A DNA stretch of 64,000 nucleotides from an uncultured Paracoccaceae bacterium. GTDB lineage: Bacteria; Pseudomonadota; Alphaproteobacteria; Rhodobacterales; Rhodobacteraceae. Location: contig CANMQO010000002.1 in the NCBI GenBank assembly GCA_947500055.1, positions 124,001-188,000 of the forward strand. The letters are read 5' to 3'. A program made the translations under genes and the position numbers. The notes under the pieces were generated by a model that had not been told where the DNA came from, did not search any database, and saw only the letters and a program-made list of their open reading frames with translations. This document shows positions 1 to 9,407 of the stretch, one piece after another (positions within the stretch are counted from its first letter, which is position 1; every line of letters begins with the position of its first letter).

Positions 1-194
1 GGATGATGGGCGGGTTTTTTGCGGCCTATGCAATGCGGACATTGCATGTGATTGGTGCCGTTGCTGTGCTGGAATTGTCTGCCGCTTTCATCGCCCGTGA
101 CAGCCTCGCGCTCAGCACCTTGATGCTGCTTTATCCGGTTGACGCGGTGGAAGACTGGCAGCAGGAACTGAACCCCAACCGGGTCGACGCCTGA
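1..194 (+). CDS. DUF2585 (UPF0314) family membrane protein, C-terminal end only
   Basis: The reading frame is open at the left edge and stops with TGA at 192-194, so only about the last 60 residues are present. A hydrophobic stretch is followed by IARDSLALSTLMLLYP and then VDAVEDWQQ. This resembles the end of UPF0314/DUF2585 proteins, where a membrane segment is followed by an IRDNLTLN-LMLL-P-DAI-WQ pattern. That family is a small integral inner-membrane protein of unknown function found in alphaproteobacteria. The first ATG inside the window (position 3) is probably internal, because the family is roughly three times longer. The assignment is from pattern memory and the fragment is short, so it could be another small membrane protein. 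Confidence 0.5.
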   Translation, partial: MMGGFFAAYAMRTLHVIGAVAVLELSAAFIARDSLALSTLMLLYPVDAVEDWQQELNPNRVDA

Positions 195-325
195 GCCGCG
201 TTCAAACCATCGGCCAAAAAGCCACAACATGCTGCATCTGCGCCCCCTTTTTCTGGACAGATGAGTCCCCGTCAGGCTAGTTTGGGGCAAAGCGGGGCGA
301 AATGATCCCGTAAGTTGAGGCAGTT

Positions 326-1504
326 ATGAACTTTCCCGAGCGGTTTTCGAACCTCCCGGTTGCGACGTGGCCACGCCTGCGTGCGTTATTGGACGCACCC
401 AGCAAGTCCGCGGACGTGATCAATATGACAATTGGCGAACCGCGCCATGCGTTCCCGCCTTTCGTGGGCGATATTCTTGCGGCCAATCTGGACGGGTTCA
501 ACAGCTATCCCAGCAATGAAGGACAAGCCGATCTGCTGACGGCGATGGGCGGTTTTCTGAACCGGCGCTATGGCTTGGACGTCCCAAATGACCAGATCAT
601 CGCGCTCAATGGCACGCGCGAAGGTTTGTACAACGCGGCCATGGCGCTTTGCCCCGAAACGAAGAACGGCAAGCAACCTATCGTCTTGACACCAAACCCT
701 TTTTACCCGGTATACGGGGTCGCCGCCCTGTCGGTCGGGGCAAAGCCCGTCTATGTGCCCGCCACGGCTGGCACCGGGCATTTGCCTGATCTGGACGGGG
801 TGTCAGCGGATGTGCTGGATCAGACCGCACTGGCCTATATCTGCTCCCCCGCGAACCCACAGGGCGCGGTTGCGGATGAAAGCTATTGGCGGCGGATCAT
901 CACCCTTGCCGAAAAGCATGATTTCAAGATCCTCGCCGATGAATGCTATTCCGAGATTTACCGGACCGATCCACCACCCGGCGCATTGCAAATCGCGCAT
1001 GCCATGGGTGCGGATACGGACCGGGTGATGATTTTTCAATCTTTGTCGAAGCGGTCCAACCTGCCCGGCCTACGCTGCGGCTTTGCCGCTGGCGGCGCTA
1101 AATCCATCGCGCGGTTGCGTCAGTTACGCGCTTTTGCAGGTGCGCCATTGCCCGGCCCACTGCAAACCGTTGCGACGAAGGTCTGGAATGATGAAGCCCA
1201 TGTTGTTGAAAACAGGGCGCTTTATCACCGCAAGTTTGACATTGCAGACGACATCTTTGGCCATGTCAAAGGCTATCAATCGCCACAGGCGGGTTTCTTT
1301 CTCTGGCTCCCGTCAGAGGATGGTGAGGCGGCATCGCTGAAGCTTTGGCAGGAAACCGGCGTGCGCACATTGCCCGGCGCGTATCTGAGCCAAGAGGTGG
1401 GCGGGGAAAACCCCGGCAAGTCCTATATCCGGGTGGCCCTTGTCGCCCCAACACAAGAAATGCAGCGTGGACTGACCCTGATCCGCGACTGTTTGTATGA
1501 CTGA
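326..1504 (+). CDS. Class I/II PLP-dependent aminotransferase
   Basis: A 392-residue fold-type I aminotransferase, of normal full length. The N-terminal half carries the NMTIGEP segment near residue 34, [11 protein letters not shown] (the substrate/PLP Asn region) near 170 and [11 protein letters not shown] (PLP-ring Asp and Tyr) near 205. The Schiff-base lysine should be K242 in [10 protein letters not shown], and the carboxylate-binding Arg lies in SYIRVAL near the C-terminus. Members next to ftsK are often annotated as succinyldiaminopimelate aminotransferase (DapC-like), which would place it in lysine and peptidoglycan precursor synthesis, but substrate cannot be settled from sequence. 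The stop is only 11 bases before the ftsK start, so the two genes are probably cotranscribed. Start chosen as the ATG at 326. Confidence 0.88.
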   Translation: MNFPERFSNLPVATWPRLRALLDAPSKSADVINMTIGEPRHAFPPFVGDILAANLDGFNSYPSNEGQADLLTAMGGFLNRRYGLDVPNDQIIALNGTREGLYNAAMALCPETKNGKQPIVLTPNPFYPVYGVAALSVGAKPVYVPATAGTGHLPDLDGVSADVLDQTALAYICSPANPQGAVADESYWRRIITLAEKHDFKILADECYSEIYRTDPPPGALQIAHAMGADTDRVMIFQSLSKRSNLPGLRCGFAAGGAKSIARLRQLRAFAGAPLPGPLQTVATKVWNDEAHVVENRALYHRKFDIADDIFGHVKGYQSPQAGFFLWLPSEDGEAASLKLWQETGVRTLPGAYLSQEVGGENPGKSYIRVALVAPTQEMQRGLTLIRDCLYD

Positions 1505-1515
1505 GGAACGGTATC

Positions 1516-4395
1516 ATGGCATCATATCAGACACGGCAGCGCGATCCGCTCCTGGACAGTACAACACAGGCGGCGATTGAAAAGCGTAGCAAGGAATTGC
1601 TTGGGATCGGCCTGGTTCTGGCCGGATTGCTGATTGCGGCGCTGGTGGGCAGCTACAGCCCGGATGATCCAAGCTGGATATCGGCCACCGATGCGCCGGT
1701 GCAGAACTGGCTTGGACATGTCGGCGCCTCGGTTGCTGCACCGATCATGATGGTGATCGGCAACGGCGTTTGGGTTTTGCCGGTTGTTCTTATGGTGTGG
1801 GGTTTACGCTTCGTGATGCATCACGGACAGGAACGCGCGATTGGGCGCCTCATTTTCGCGCCCGTCGCTTTGGTTGTTGCCTCCGTCTATGCCGCCACGC
1901 TAACGCCGGGCGCCAATTGGCCAGCGAATTTTGGTCTGGGTGGCCTGTTCGGTGATACTGTGCTTGGCGTGATCCTGACAATCTTGCCGTTTGGCGCCAG
2001 CTTTGGGGTCAAACTATTGTCGCTCCTGTCTTTTGCCGGGCTTCTTGCACTGATGACTTTCGTTCTGGGCTTCACACGGCCTGAAGTGCAGACCGGCGCG
2101 CGCTTTGCGTGGTTGGGGACAGTGATGCTTTACGCCGGTATCCTGCGCGTTGTCGGGCGCGGTGCCAGCTTGTCTGCGCAGGCCGCGCATGGAGTGACAG
2201 CGACACTACAGGACAAACGCGCGCAAGCCATGCAGGCGCGCGCCGACCGGGGCGACGTGACATTGGTTGAATCCGTAGCCGCCCCTGCTGCGGCCCAGCG
2301 CGCGCATGTTGCCGCCGTCGTGCGGGCGAACCCGGTAATGCCGACGACAGAACCACCCCTGACCGCGACCCATGTGCCAGCGGCCCCGCCATTGGAAACC
2401 CCAGCCCCCGCGCCAGAACCCGAACCGCAGGGCGGCTTCCTTTCGGGCCTTTTGAAACGCAATGATCCAATGCCCGAACCGGAACTGGTGACACCCGAAC
2501 AAACCGCCGATGCGGCCCCTGCAAACCCCGACCGGATCAGCGCACGCATCGCGGACGCGATCAAAAATCGCGCGGTGCCGCCATCTCCGACGGGGGTGCG
2601 GATTGAACCGTCCCTGACTGCCGGGCGCGGCCCGAAACCGCTGATCTTTGGCGATGTCGAAAGCGTGGCCGCCGAGATCGATGCGGCCATCGAAGAACCG
2701 CAAAATGCACCGCGCATGGCGTCCCCCCATATGCCGATCCCGCCGGTCAATATTCCGCCTGCGCCCTCCCTCGCACCTGAACCGCGCAGTGTGGTGCAGC
2801 ATCCGCCTAAGAAGGCACCGCAGCCATCGACCCAGGCCAGGGCCGAAGCCCAGCCAAAGCTGAAATTCGAGGACAAGCACAGCGATTACGAACACCCGCC
2901 GCTGAGCCTGTTGATGAACCCGATTGAAATCCAGCGGCATCATCTGAGCGATGACGCGCTGGCCGAAAACGCGCGGATGCTGGAAAGTGTGCTGGATGAT
3001 TACGGCGTTAAAGGCGACATTGTCTCGGTGCGCCCCGGCCCCGTGGTCACCATGTACGAGTTGGAACCGGCCCCGGGTCTCAAAGCATCGCGTGTTATCG
3101 GTCTGGCCGACGACATTGCCCGGTCGATGTCCGCTCTGTCTGCCCGTGTCTCTACCGTGCCGGGGCGCAGCGTGATCGGGATCGAATTGCCGAACGAGAA
3201 CCGCGAAAAGGTGGTCTTGCGCGAAATCCTGTCACATCGCGACTTCGGCGATGGCAATCAGAAACTGCCCCTCGCGCTGGGCAAGGATATTGGTGGTGAA
3301 CCTATCGTGGCAAACCTTGCCAAGATGCCCCACCTGCTGATCGCCGGTACCACCGGGTCAGGTAAATCCGTGGCGATCAACACGATGATCCTGTCACTGC
3401 TTTACAAGCTGACCCCGGAAGAATGCCGGATGATCATGATCGACCCAAAGATGCTGGAACTTTCCGTCTATGACGGCATTCCGCACCTTCTGTCCCCTGT
3501 TGTGACCGACCCGAAAAAGGCGGTTGTCGCCCTGAAATGGGTCGTGGGCGAGATGGAGGAACGCTATCGCAAGATGTCCAAAATGGGCGTGCGGAACATT
3601 GATGGCTACAATGGCCGGGTGAAAGATGCGCTGGCCAAGGGCGAGATGTTCAGCCGCACAGTCCAGACCGGGTTTGATGACGAAACCGGCGATCCGATCT
3701 TCGAGACTGAGGAATTTGCACCCGAGGCGATGCCTTACATCGTCGTCATCGTGGATGAAATGGCCGACCTGATGATGGTCGCTGGCAAGGAAATCGAGGC
3801 TTGCATCCAGCGCCTCGCGCAGATGGCCCGTGCGTCGGGCATCCATCTGATCATGGCCACACAGCGGCCTTCGGTCGATGTGATCACGGGTACGATCAAG
3901 GCGAACTTCCCCACCCGGATTTCCTTCCAGGTCACGTCAAAAATCGACAGCCGGACCATCCTGGGTGAGATGGGTGCAGAACAGCTCTTGGGCATGGGTG
4001 ATATGCTATATATGGCGGGCGGGTCCAAGATTACCCGCGTCCACGGCCCATTTGTCAGCGATGAAGAGGTCGAGGAAATCGTCAACCATCTCAAAGGTTT
4101 CGGACCACCGGAATACATGTCAGGCGTTGTCGAAGGCCCTGCGGACGATCAGGAAAGCAGCATTGATCTGGTGCTGGGACTGGGAGACGGATCAGATAGC
4201 GAAAACGCGCTTTACGACACCGCAGTGGCGATCGTGATCAAGGATCGCAAATGCTCGACGTCCTACATCCAGCGCAAGCTGGCTATCGGCTATAACAAAG
4301 CGGCCCGGCTGGTTGAGCAGATGGAAGACGAAGGCGTCGTCAGTGCTGCCAACCATGTCGGCAAACGCGAAATTCTGGTGCCGGAACAGCAATAG
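1516..4395 (+). CDS. ftsK: DNA translocase FtsK
   Basis: A 959-residue FtsK/SpoIIIE-family motor, which pumps chromosomal DNA through the closing septum and activates XerCD recombination at dif. Four to five hydrophobic membrane segments occupy roughly residues 30-215. A proline/alanine-rich linker follows (about 225-445), then the alpha and beta motor domains. Walker A is GTTGSGKS at about 611-618, Walker B the [10 protein letters not shown] segment near 745, and [12 protein letters not shown] follows. The last 65 or so residues ([24 protein letters not shown] onward) form the winged-helix gamma domain that reads KOPS sites. It sits directly after the aminotransferase gene. In many relatives lolA follows ftsK; here a PhyH-like gene follows instead. 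Confidence 0.97.
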   Translation: MASYQTRQRDPLLDSTTQAAIEKRSKELLGIGLVLAGLLIAALVGSYSPDDPSWISATDAPVQNWLGHVGASVAAPIMMVIGNGVWVLPVVLMVWGLRFVMHHGQERAIGRLIFAPVALVVASVYAATLTPGANWPANFGLGGLFGDTVLGVILTILPFGASFGVKLLSLLSFAGLLALMTFVLGFTRPEVQTGARFAWLGTVMLYAGILRVVGRGASLSAQAAHGVTATLQDKRAQAMQARADRGDVTLVESVAAPAAAQRAHVAAVVRANPVMPTTEPPLTATHVPAAPPLETPAPAPEPEPQGGFLSGLLKRNDPMPEPELVTPEQTADAAPANPDRISARIADAIKNRAVPPSPTGVRIEPSLTAGRGPKPLIFGDVESVAAEIDAAIEEPQNAPRMASPHMPIPPVNIPPAPSLAPEPRSVVQHPPKKAPQPSTQARAEAQPKLKFEDKHSDYEHPPLSLLMNPIEIQRHHLSDDALAENARMLESVLDDYGVKGDIVSVRPGPVVTMYELEPAPGLKASRVIGLADDIARSMSALSARVSTVPGRSVIGIELPNENREKVVLREILSHRDFGDGNQKLPLALGKDIGGEPIVANLAKMPHLLIAGTTGSGKSVAINTMILSLLYKLTPEECRMIMIDPKMLELSVYDGIPHLLSPVVTDPKKAVVALKWVVGEMEERYRKMSKMGVRNIDGYNGRVKDALAKGEMFSRTVQTGFDDETGDPIFETEEFAPEAMPYIVVIVDEMADLMMVAGKEIEACIQRLAQMARASGIHLIMATQRPSVDVITGTIKANFPTRISFQVTSKIDSRTILGEMGAEQLLGMGDMLYMAGGSKITRVHGPFVSDEEVEEIVNHLKGFGPPEYMSGVVEGPADDQESSIDLVLGLGDGSDSENALYDTAVAIVIKDRKCSTSYIQRKLAIGYNKAARLVEQMEDEGVVSAANHVGKREILVPEQQ

Positions 4396-4467
4396 CCGGC
4401 ACTATTTACTCCAATAGTAGACAAAGCCCATCCTCTCCTGCCAATCTGTTCCGGGGAGGATCAGTCA

Positions 4468-5403
4468 ATGCAAGCAACAGCCGATGAAATCAGCCATCCG
4501 ATCAGCGCGAGCCTGACGACGCAGCTGAAAGATATTCAAAAGAAGCTGCCGTTGCGGGTTTTGTCGGAGGAGGATTGGCAACATTGGATCACCAAAGGCT
4601 ATGTGATCGTGCGCAACGCGGTACCCGTGGCGCAGGCGAAAGCACTGGCAGATGTTTTATGGGAATTCGACGAAAAAGACCCCAATGATCCCGACACATG
4701 GTATGCCCCCGAGCGCCGCCCGCATGTGCGGGCCGAGTTGAACAATGCGGGCATGGTGGAAATCTATCATCATCAGACGATGTGGGATAATCGGCAGACC
4801 CCGCGCGTCTATGACGCGTTTGTCGATATCTGGGATCGCGAAGACTTGTGGGTCACCATAGATCGCGCGAACCTAAATCCACCGAAAAAGGGCGCTACTT
4901 CCAAGGACGGTTTCATCCATTGGGACGTGAACACGTCACTTGATCCACCTCCCATCGGTGTTCAGGGGGTTCTGAGCCTTGATGTGCAGGATAGCGAAAC
5001 CGGTGGTTTTCAATGTGCCCCCTATTTGTTTGAGCATTTTGACGAGTGGGTCAAAACCCAACCAGCGGACCGCAATCCTCTATTGCCTGACATGACCGGG
5101 ATTGGACGCGAGGATATTTTGCTCAACCCCGGTGATCTGATGATTTTCAATTCGCTGCTGGCACATGGGGTGCGGCCCAATATTTCAAAGGATCGGGTGC
5201 GCCTCGCGCAATATATCTCGATGCATCCTGCAGAACCCGAAAATACGACCGAAAGGGCCGAACGGGTTCGGTTGTGGCAAGAAGTCGAGCCACCCAAGCG
5301 CCCCGATTTTCCTGGTGACCCACGGGATTGGGAGAAGAAGAACAGCGGCCCGGCAAAGCTGGATGCGCTTGGGCGCAAGCTGCTGGGCGTGGATGATTGG
5401 TAG
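4468..5403 (+). CDS. Phytanoyl-CoA dioxygenase (PhyH) family oxygenase
   Basis: A 311-residue Fe(II)/2-oxoglutarate-dependent oxygenase of the PhyH family, presumed cytoplasmic. The iron-binding facial triad is visible: H151 and D153 in FIHWDVN and the distal H233 in LLAHGVRPN. An Arg a few residues later (DRVRLAQY) fits the 2-oxoglutarate carboxylate site. The double-stranded beta-helix core runs from about residue 100 to 265. The family hydroxylates very diverse small molecules (phytanoyl-CoA, ectoine, alkylphosphonates, natural products), so the substrate is unknown. The gene stands alone between ftsK and the convergent amidase, with 72 bases upstream that could hold its own promoter. A GGGGAGGATCAGTC stretch lies just before the ATG and serves as ribosome binding site. 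Confidence 0.83.
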   Translation: MQATADEISHPISASLTTQLKDIQKKLPLRVLSEEDWQHWITKGYVIVRNAVPVAQAKALADVLWEFDEKDPNDPDTWYAPERRPHVRAELNNAGMVEIYHHQTMWDNRQTPRVYDAFVDIWDREDLWVTIDRANLNPPKKGATSKDGFIHWDVNTSLDPPPIGVQGVLSLDVQDSETGGFQCAPYLFEHFDEWVKTQPADRNPLLPDMTGIGREDILLNPGDLMIFNSLLAHGVRPNISKDRVRLAQYISMHPAEPENTTERAERVRLWQEVEPPKRPDFPGDPRDWEKKNSGPAKLDALGRKLLGVDDW

Positions 5404-5525
5404 GCGAGCCCCGCGCTCACGGCTGAATGGCCTAAAGTGTTATGCCAAGAACCTGAAACACCTAACGCTGCCTGAAATCAGAGATTTCGGCGCTTGAAGT
5501 GATGCATGATGTTTCAGATTATTCG

Positions 5526-6866
5526 TCAAACACCACAACCCGACAATACCGCCTCAGCCGCCGCGCAAAGCCGCATCAGCGCCGTTTCGCCATTGGCCGG
5601 ACCGTTGAACATGATCCCGCAGGATCGCGTTCCGGTCGGCAGGGTAATGGCGCAGGTCCCCATCAGATTGCCTATTCGCGTGTTGCGCAGCGCCAGCAGG
5701 TTTTCCGTTTTGTAATAGGCGTCATCCGTCAAAAGCCGCTCTGCATTGGGTGGCAGGATTGGAGAGCTCGGCATGATCACCGCATCATATCCGGCGGTGG
5801 CTTCGGCATAGGCCTTGCGGATATCGCGCAGCTGATGCCAGCCAGCAACGTAATCCGCCCCACTCACCGATTTTCCGCCACGCACCCGTTCCAGTATTTG
5901 TGGAAACATCTTTTCAGGATGCGCTTCGACCCTATCGCGCCACTGGCCATAGCTGTCAGCCCCATAGAGGATGCCTGCAAGGCCCAGCGCATCATTCATC
6001 GCCGCAAAACTGTGCGTCTCGATCTGCGCACCGGCTGTCCGCATCCGCGCAACCGCCGCTTCAAAGCCAGCCATGGGTTCCAGCCGCACATCATCAAGCG
6101 CGACAGTATCCAGAATCATCAACCGAACCCCATCCAGACTGACACCCGCCAAATCGGCGGGCTTGTTACCACCAAGAACACTCAACAATAAGTTGGCATC
6201 TTCCACTGACCGGCAAAGTGGACCAACGGTGTCAAAGGTTTCGCAGAGCGCAACCGCCCCATCCAAAGGCAACAACCCGTGGGTCGTCTTCAGCCCTACC
6301 AGGTCGTTCCAGGCCGATGGGATGCGCACAGATCCACCAGTGTCTGACCCGATCCCGGCCGCTGCCAATCCAAAGGCAACCGATGCTGCGGCCCCGGATG
6401 ATGATCCCCCTGGAACCGCATCGGGATCGTTGACACATGGCGGCGTGGCGGTGATCGGATTCAACCCCAATCCAGAAAAAGCGATTTCCGATAAATGCGT
6501 TTTGCCAAGACAGACCAGACCTGCCGCAGTTGCGTTCTGCAAAACCAGCGCGTCCCGGTCAGGTATGCGGCCCTTCATCAGCGCGGTCCCGGCTTCTGTC
6601 GCTATTCCGGCGGTATCAAAAAGGTCTTTCCAAGAGACCGGCACCCCATCCAATGGTCCGCGCCGAAATCCTGTCTTTGCTCGCTCGGCGGCGGCGGTGG
6701 CTTCCGCCTTTGCCCGGGTATGTGTGACACGCGCATAAATGCGGTCGCGGTGCTCATGTGCGTCAATGGCATCCAGGTAAACATCGGTCAAAGTCACCGG
6801 ATCAATAGCCCCTGCCCCAATCGCGCGCCCCAAATCGGCAGCGGTCATCCATCGCCATTCTTGCAT
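5526..6866 (-). CDS. Amidase (amidase signature family)
   Basis: A 446-residue amidase-signature hydrolase. The Ser-cisSer-Lys triad can be placed: K80 in VSWKDLFDTAG, the cis-Ser in GGSSSGAAAS near 155 and the nucleophile S179 in GIGSDTGGSVRIPSA. Family members hydrolyse amides, including glutaminyl-tRNA intermediates (GatA), acetamide or aryl amides. No gatB or gatC is nearby and length and context point to a stand-alone catabolic or scavenging amidase. The frame can be opened at a TTG (6890), but tandem ATGs at 6869 and 6866 follow a GGAAG sequence and fit the MQEW start better. It converges with the PhyH-type gene and diverges from the hydroxylase at 6949, leaving about 80 bases for two promoters. 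Confidence 0.9.
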   Translation of the reverse strand: MQEWRWMTAADLGRAIGAGAIDPVTLTDVYLDAIDAHEHRDRIYARVTHTRAKAEATAAAERAKTGFRRGPLDGVPVSWKDLFDTAGIATEAGTALMKGRIPDRDALVLQNATAAGLVCLGKTHLSEIAFSGLGLNPITATPPCVNDPDAVPGGSSSGAAASVAFGLAAAGIGSDTGGSVRIPSAWNDLVGLKTTHGLLPLDGAVALCETFDTVGPLCRSVEDANLLLSVLGGNKPADLAGVSLDGVRLMILDTVALDDVRLEPMAGFEAAVARMRTAGAQIETHSFAAMNDALGLAGILYGADSYGQWRDRVEAHPEKMFPQILERVRGGKSVSGADYVAGWHQLRDIRKAYAEATAGYDAVIMPSSPILPPNAERLLTDDAYYKTENLLALRNTRIGNLMGTCAITLPTGTRSCGIMFNGPANGETALMRLCAAAEAVLSGCGV

Positions 6867-6948
6867 CATGTCTTCCACTTCTTTGGCCAAACGGTAGCGG
6901 CCAATAGGCGCATGGACAATCCCGGTTCTGAGGGTCTAAGTCATATCC

Positions 6949-8160
6949 ATGACAACCGATATCATCATCGTGGGGGGCGGGTTAAACGGCCCTGCCCTGG
7001 CATTGGCAGCCGCAAATGCCGGGTTCACCGTAACGATCATTGACTCCCTTCCAGTTGACGAGCGCGCCGCTCCCGATTTTGACGGGCGCAGCTATGCCCT
7101 TGCGCTTGCTTCGCAACGTCTGTTGCGCGGGATCGGGGTTTGGGATCAGGTGGCTGGCGATGCCCAACCCATGCTGGAGATCAAGGTCACCGATGGCCGC
7201 GCTGGCGAAGGCCCCAGCCCCTGGATGATGCATTTCGATCATGCCGAAATCGAAGAAGGCCCGATGGGTTATATGGTTGAAGATCGGCATCTGCGCCGCG
7301 CCTTTTTGGACGCGATGCAGGCCAACCCGTTAATCACCCAATTGGCAAGTGAAACTGTGGTTGCGCAAGCGGTCGAGGGCGCGCAGGTCACCGTCACGCT
7401 GGCCTCGGGCAAGACTGTTACCGGTGGCCTGTTGGTCGGCTCGGACGGTCGCGCCAGTGGGACAGCGACCCGCGCGGGGATCAAACGTACCGGCTGGGGT
7501 TATGGTCAAACTGCGGTCGTTTGCGCAGTGGCCCACGAAAAACCCCATGGTGGAATCGCACATCAGTTTTTTATGCCAAATGGTCCTTTGGCGATCCTGC
7601 CCCTGACAGAGAAGCGCTGCTCAATTGTCTGGAGTGAAAGTGACGATCGCGCAGTCGAATTGCAGGCGATGGATGACGCCGCGTTTCTTGACGCCCTGCG
7701 CCCCGCCTTTGGAAGTTTTCTGGGACAGATCAGCCTTGCCGGAGCCAGGTTTACCTACCCACTGGGACTGACATTGGCCAACAGCTTCATTGCGGAGCGC
7801 CTGGCGCTCATCGGGGATGCGGCGCATGGAATGCATCCGATCGCGGGTCAGGGACTGAATGCCGGTTTGCGCGATGTCGCAGCATTGGCCGAAGTTCTGA
7901 CCGAAGCTCGCGCCCGGGGTGAAGATATCGCCAGCCCGCAGGTCTTGGCCCGCTACCAGCAATGGCGGCGGTTTGATACGGCTGCGCTGGCCTTGGCAAC
8001 CGATACGTTCAACAGGCTGTTTTCCAACGATAACCCCCTGCTTCGCGCCGCCCGCGACATTGGCATGGGTCTCGTCAACGCAGCACCCGCGCTACGTCGG
8101 GGCTTCATCCGGGAGGCCGCCGGGCTGACCGGCGATTTGCCAAAGCTGATGCGGGGCTAG
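6949..8160 (+). CDS. UbiH/UbiF/COQ6-type FAD-dependent monooxygenase
   Basis: A 403-residue class A flavoprotein monooxygenase. The ADP-binding GGGLNGPALAL motif sits at residues 8-18, and the second FAD motif LALIGDAAHGMHPIAGQGLNAGLRD near residue 285 is the UbiH/COQ6 signature. These enzymes hydroxylate the ring of polyprenylated ubiquinone precursors at the inner membrane face. Length and domain content match the family. Which ring position it hydroxylates cannot be told here. The ATG at 6949 is preceded by the divergent amidase promoter region. After the stop there are about 90 bases before the small stress-type membrane protein gene. Confidence 0.88.
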   Translation: MTTDIIIVGGGLNGPALALAAANAGFTVTIIDSLPVDERAAPDFDGRSYALALASQRLLRGIGVWDQVAGDAQPMLEIKVTDGRAGEGPSPWMMHFDHAEIEEGPMGYMVEDRHLRRAFLDAMQANPLITQLASETVVAQAVEGAQVTVTLASGKTVTGGLLVGSDGRASGTATRAGIKRTGWGYGQTAVVCAVAHEKPHGGIAHQFFMPNGPLAILPLTEKRCSIVWSESDDRAVELQAMDDAAFLDALRPAFGSFLGQISLAGARFTYPLGLTLANSFIAERLALIGDAAHGMHPIAGQGLNAGLRDVAALAEVLTEARARGEDIASPQVLARYQQWRRFDTAALALATDTFNRLFSNDNPLLRAARDIGMGLVNAAPALRRGFIREAAGLTGDLPKLMRG

Positions 8161-8216
8161 ATTCCGCCGTCGCATCTGCGCCGAAAGCTGTCATCGACAC
8201 GAAATGCTGTTAGTGT

Positions 8217-8228
8217 CCGATATATCGG
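8217..8228. promoter_or_regulatory. Perfect 12-base palindrome upstream of the GlsB/YeaQ-like gene
   Basis: CCGATATATCGG is a perfect palindrome ending 22 bases before the ATG at 8251. Its position between the likely promoter and the ribosome binding site (AAGGAAGGAACAGG) would suit a small dimeric regulator, but a single short palindrome can be chance. No regulator is assigned. Confidence 0.3.
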
Positions 8229-8250
8229 AGAAGCAAGGAAGGAACAGGAT

Positions 8251-8505
8251 ATGGGTATTCAGAGCCTTATTGTCATTTTGTTGATTGGCGCCATTGCTGG
8301 TTGGCTGGCCGGCCAGTTGATGAAAGGGGCCGGTTTCGGCCTGATCGGCAACATTGTCGTTGGGATCGTTGGTGCATTTGTTGCCGGTCTGGTCCTGCCC
8401 GGCGTTGGCTTGACTCTCGGGGGCGGGATTATTGGATCAATCGTCTCCGCCACGATCGGTGCTATCATCCTGTTGGTGATCGTCGGTTTGGTAAAACGCG
8501 CCTGA
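8251..8505 (+). CDS. GlsB/YeaQ/YmgE family stress-response membrane protein
   Basis: An 84-residue, very hydrophobic, glycine-rich protein with three predicted membrane helices (about residues 3-20, 26-48 and 55-80). The first contains GAIAGWLAGQLMKG, a hallmark of the transglycosylase-associated/GlsB (YeaQ) family. Such proteins are small inner-membrane proteins induced in envelope or general stress; no enzymatic activity is established. A strong purine-rich ribosome binding site (AAGGAAGG) precedes the ATG. A perfect palindrome lies just upstream and a hairpin terminator follows at 8541. It appears to be a single-gene unit convergent with the Trm112-like gene. Confidence 0.87.
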   Translation: MGIQSLIVILLIGAIAGWLAGQLMKGAGFGLIGNIVVGIVGAFVAGLVLPGVGLTLGGGIIGSIVSATIGAIILLVIVGLVKRA

Positions 8506-8540
8506 CAATCTGCACGGTAAAACGTGGGGCGGTTGCAAAG

Positions 8541-8566
8541 CTAAAGCGTTTCACGAAACGCTTTAG
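8541..8566. terminator. Bidirectional hairpin between convergent genes
   Basis: CTAAAGCGTTTC and GAAACGCTTTAG form a perfect 12-base inverted repeat separated by only AC, so about 11 pairs with a four-base loop. It lies downstream of the GlsB-like gene and includes the TAA of the minus-strand Trm112-like gene. It has no long T-run on either side, so it may be a weak terminator, an mRNA end stabiliser, or a dispersed palindromic repeat. Confidence 0.6.
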
Positions 8567-8742
8567 TCTAGCTCCCGCGCCTCATCCATCAACATGACGG
8601 GAATGCCGTTGCGAATGGGAAACGCAACATTGGCCGATTTCGACACCAATTCCTGCTTTTCTGCATCATAGGTCAGGGTCGCCTGGGTCATTGGGCAGAC
8701 CAATGCTTCGAGCATTTTGCGATCAAAGGATGTTTCGGTCAT
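8563..8742 (-). CDS. Trm112 family protein
   Basis: A 59-residue reading frame starting [17 protein letters not shown]. The LEALVCP start, the following LTYD region, and the closing [16 protein letters not shown] segment are characteristic of the YcaR/Trm112-like family. Eukaryotic and archaeal Trm112 are methyltransferase activators; the bacterial short proteins are of uncertain role and often keep only part of the zinc site. Here one Cys (in VCP) is visible and the second Cys pair is absent. The ATG overlaps the stop of the LON-domain gene by four bases (ATGA), so translation is probably coupled. Its stop codon lies inside the perfect inverted repeat at 8541-8566. Confidence 0.87.
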   Translation of the reverse strand: MTETSFDRKMLEALVCPMTQATLTYDAEKQELVSKSANVAFPIRNGIPVMLMDEARELD

Positions 8743-9380
8743 TGCATAAACTCCTCGCCAGAGCCGCCCCGCAGGGCAAATTCGATAAGGGTCGTCAGCG
8801 TTTCGCGCCGTGTCGTCAAAGAAGGCGCTTCAAGCAGGGCCTGCTTGTCCTCCGGCTCAAACGGGCAGAGCATTGATAGCGAATTGATCAGTAATTCGTC
8901 CTCCGCTTCGCTGAGACTGTCCCAATCGGTGGACAGCCCCTGATCCTCAAAAAACCGATTCAGCGCAGCCATAAAAGCGGGACGTTCGAATTGCGGATCT
9001 TTTTCGGAGACGCCAAGGTCGCGCTCAAACCCTTTCCAATCGACAGTGCACCGCCGGTAAGGTGTAAAACCCTCGACCTCTTCAATGATCCGAAAACGCG
9101 AGGCGCCTGACAAGGTGATCATGTAGCGCCCATCCTCAGTCTCCGAAAACGCCGTCAGCTTTCCTGCACAGCCGATGGTATGCAGTTTTCCCGCCGCATC
9201 GGGCGCATCATAGGGCTGCACCATGCCGATCAACCGGTTGGACGTTTTCAGCACGTCATCCAGCATTGCCAGGTAGCGCGGCTCAAACAAATGCAGCGGT
9301 AGCCGCGAGCGCGGCAAAAGCAGCGCCCCGGGCAGTGGAAACACCGGGATGGTGTCTGGCATGTCGGTAGGTGATATCAT
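8739..9380 (-). CDS. LON peptidase substrate-binding (N-terminal) domain protein
   Basis: A 213-residue protein consisting of a stand-alone Lon N-terminal domain, without the ATPase or protease parts. The family start is clear: [20 protein letters not shown] followed by [10 protein letters not shown] near residue 32. GCAGKLTAF and the [10 protein letters not shown] strand follow. Such proteins are thought to bind polypeptides, but their partner is unknown. The gene sits between the CnoX-like thioredoxin upstream (27 bases apart) and the Trm112-like gene downstream (four-base overlap), an arrangement common in Rhodobacterales. This suggests one transcript connected with protein quality control, which is an inference from neighbours only. 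Confidence 0.9.
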   Translation of the reverse strand: MISPTDMPDTIPVFPLPGALLLPRSRLPLHLFEPRYLAMLDDVLKTSNRLIGMVQPYDAPDAAGKLHTIGCAGKLTAFSETEDGRYMITLSGASRFRIIEEVEGFTPYRRCTVDWKGFERDLGVSEKDPQFERPAFMAALNRFFEDQGLSTDWDSLSEAEDELLINSLSMLCPFEPEDKQALLEAPSLTTRRETLTTLIEFALRGGSGEEFMQ

Positions 9381-9407
9381 GACATTCGACCTAGCCCGCC
9401 AAACCTA

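Noticed and set aside
2130..2943. Two minus-strand frames of about 245 codons
   Set aside because: Antisense to the proline/alanine-rich linker of ftsK; glycine/arginine-rich translations typical of shadows.
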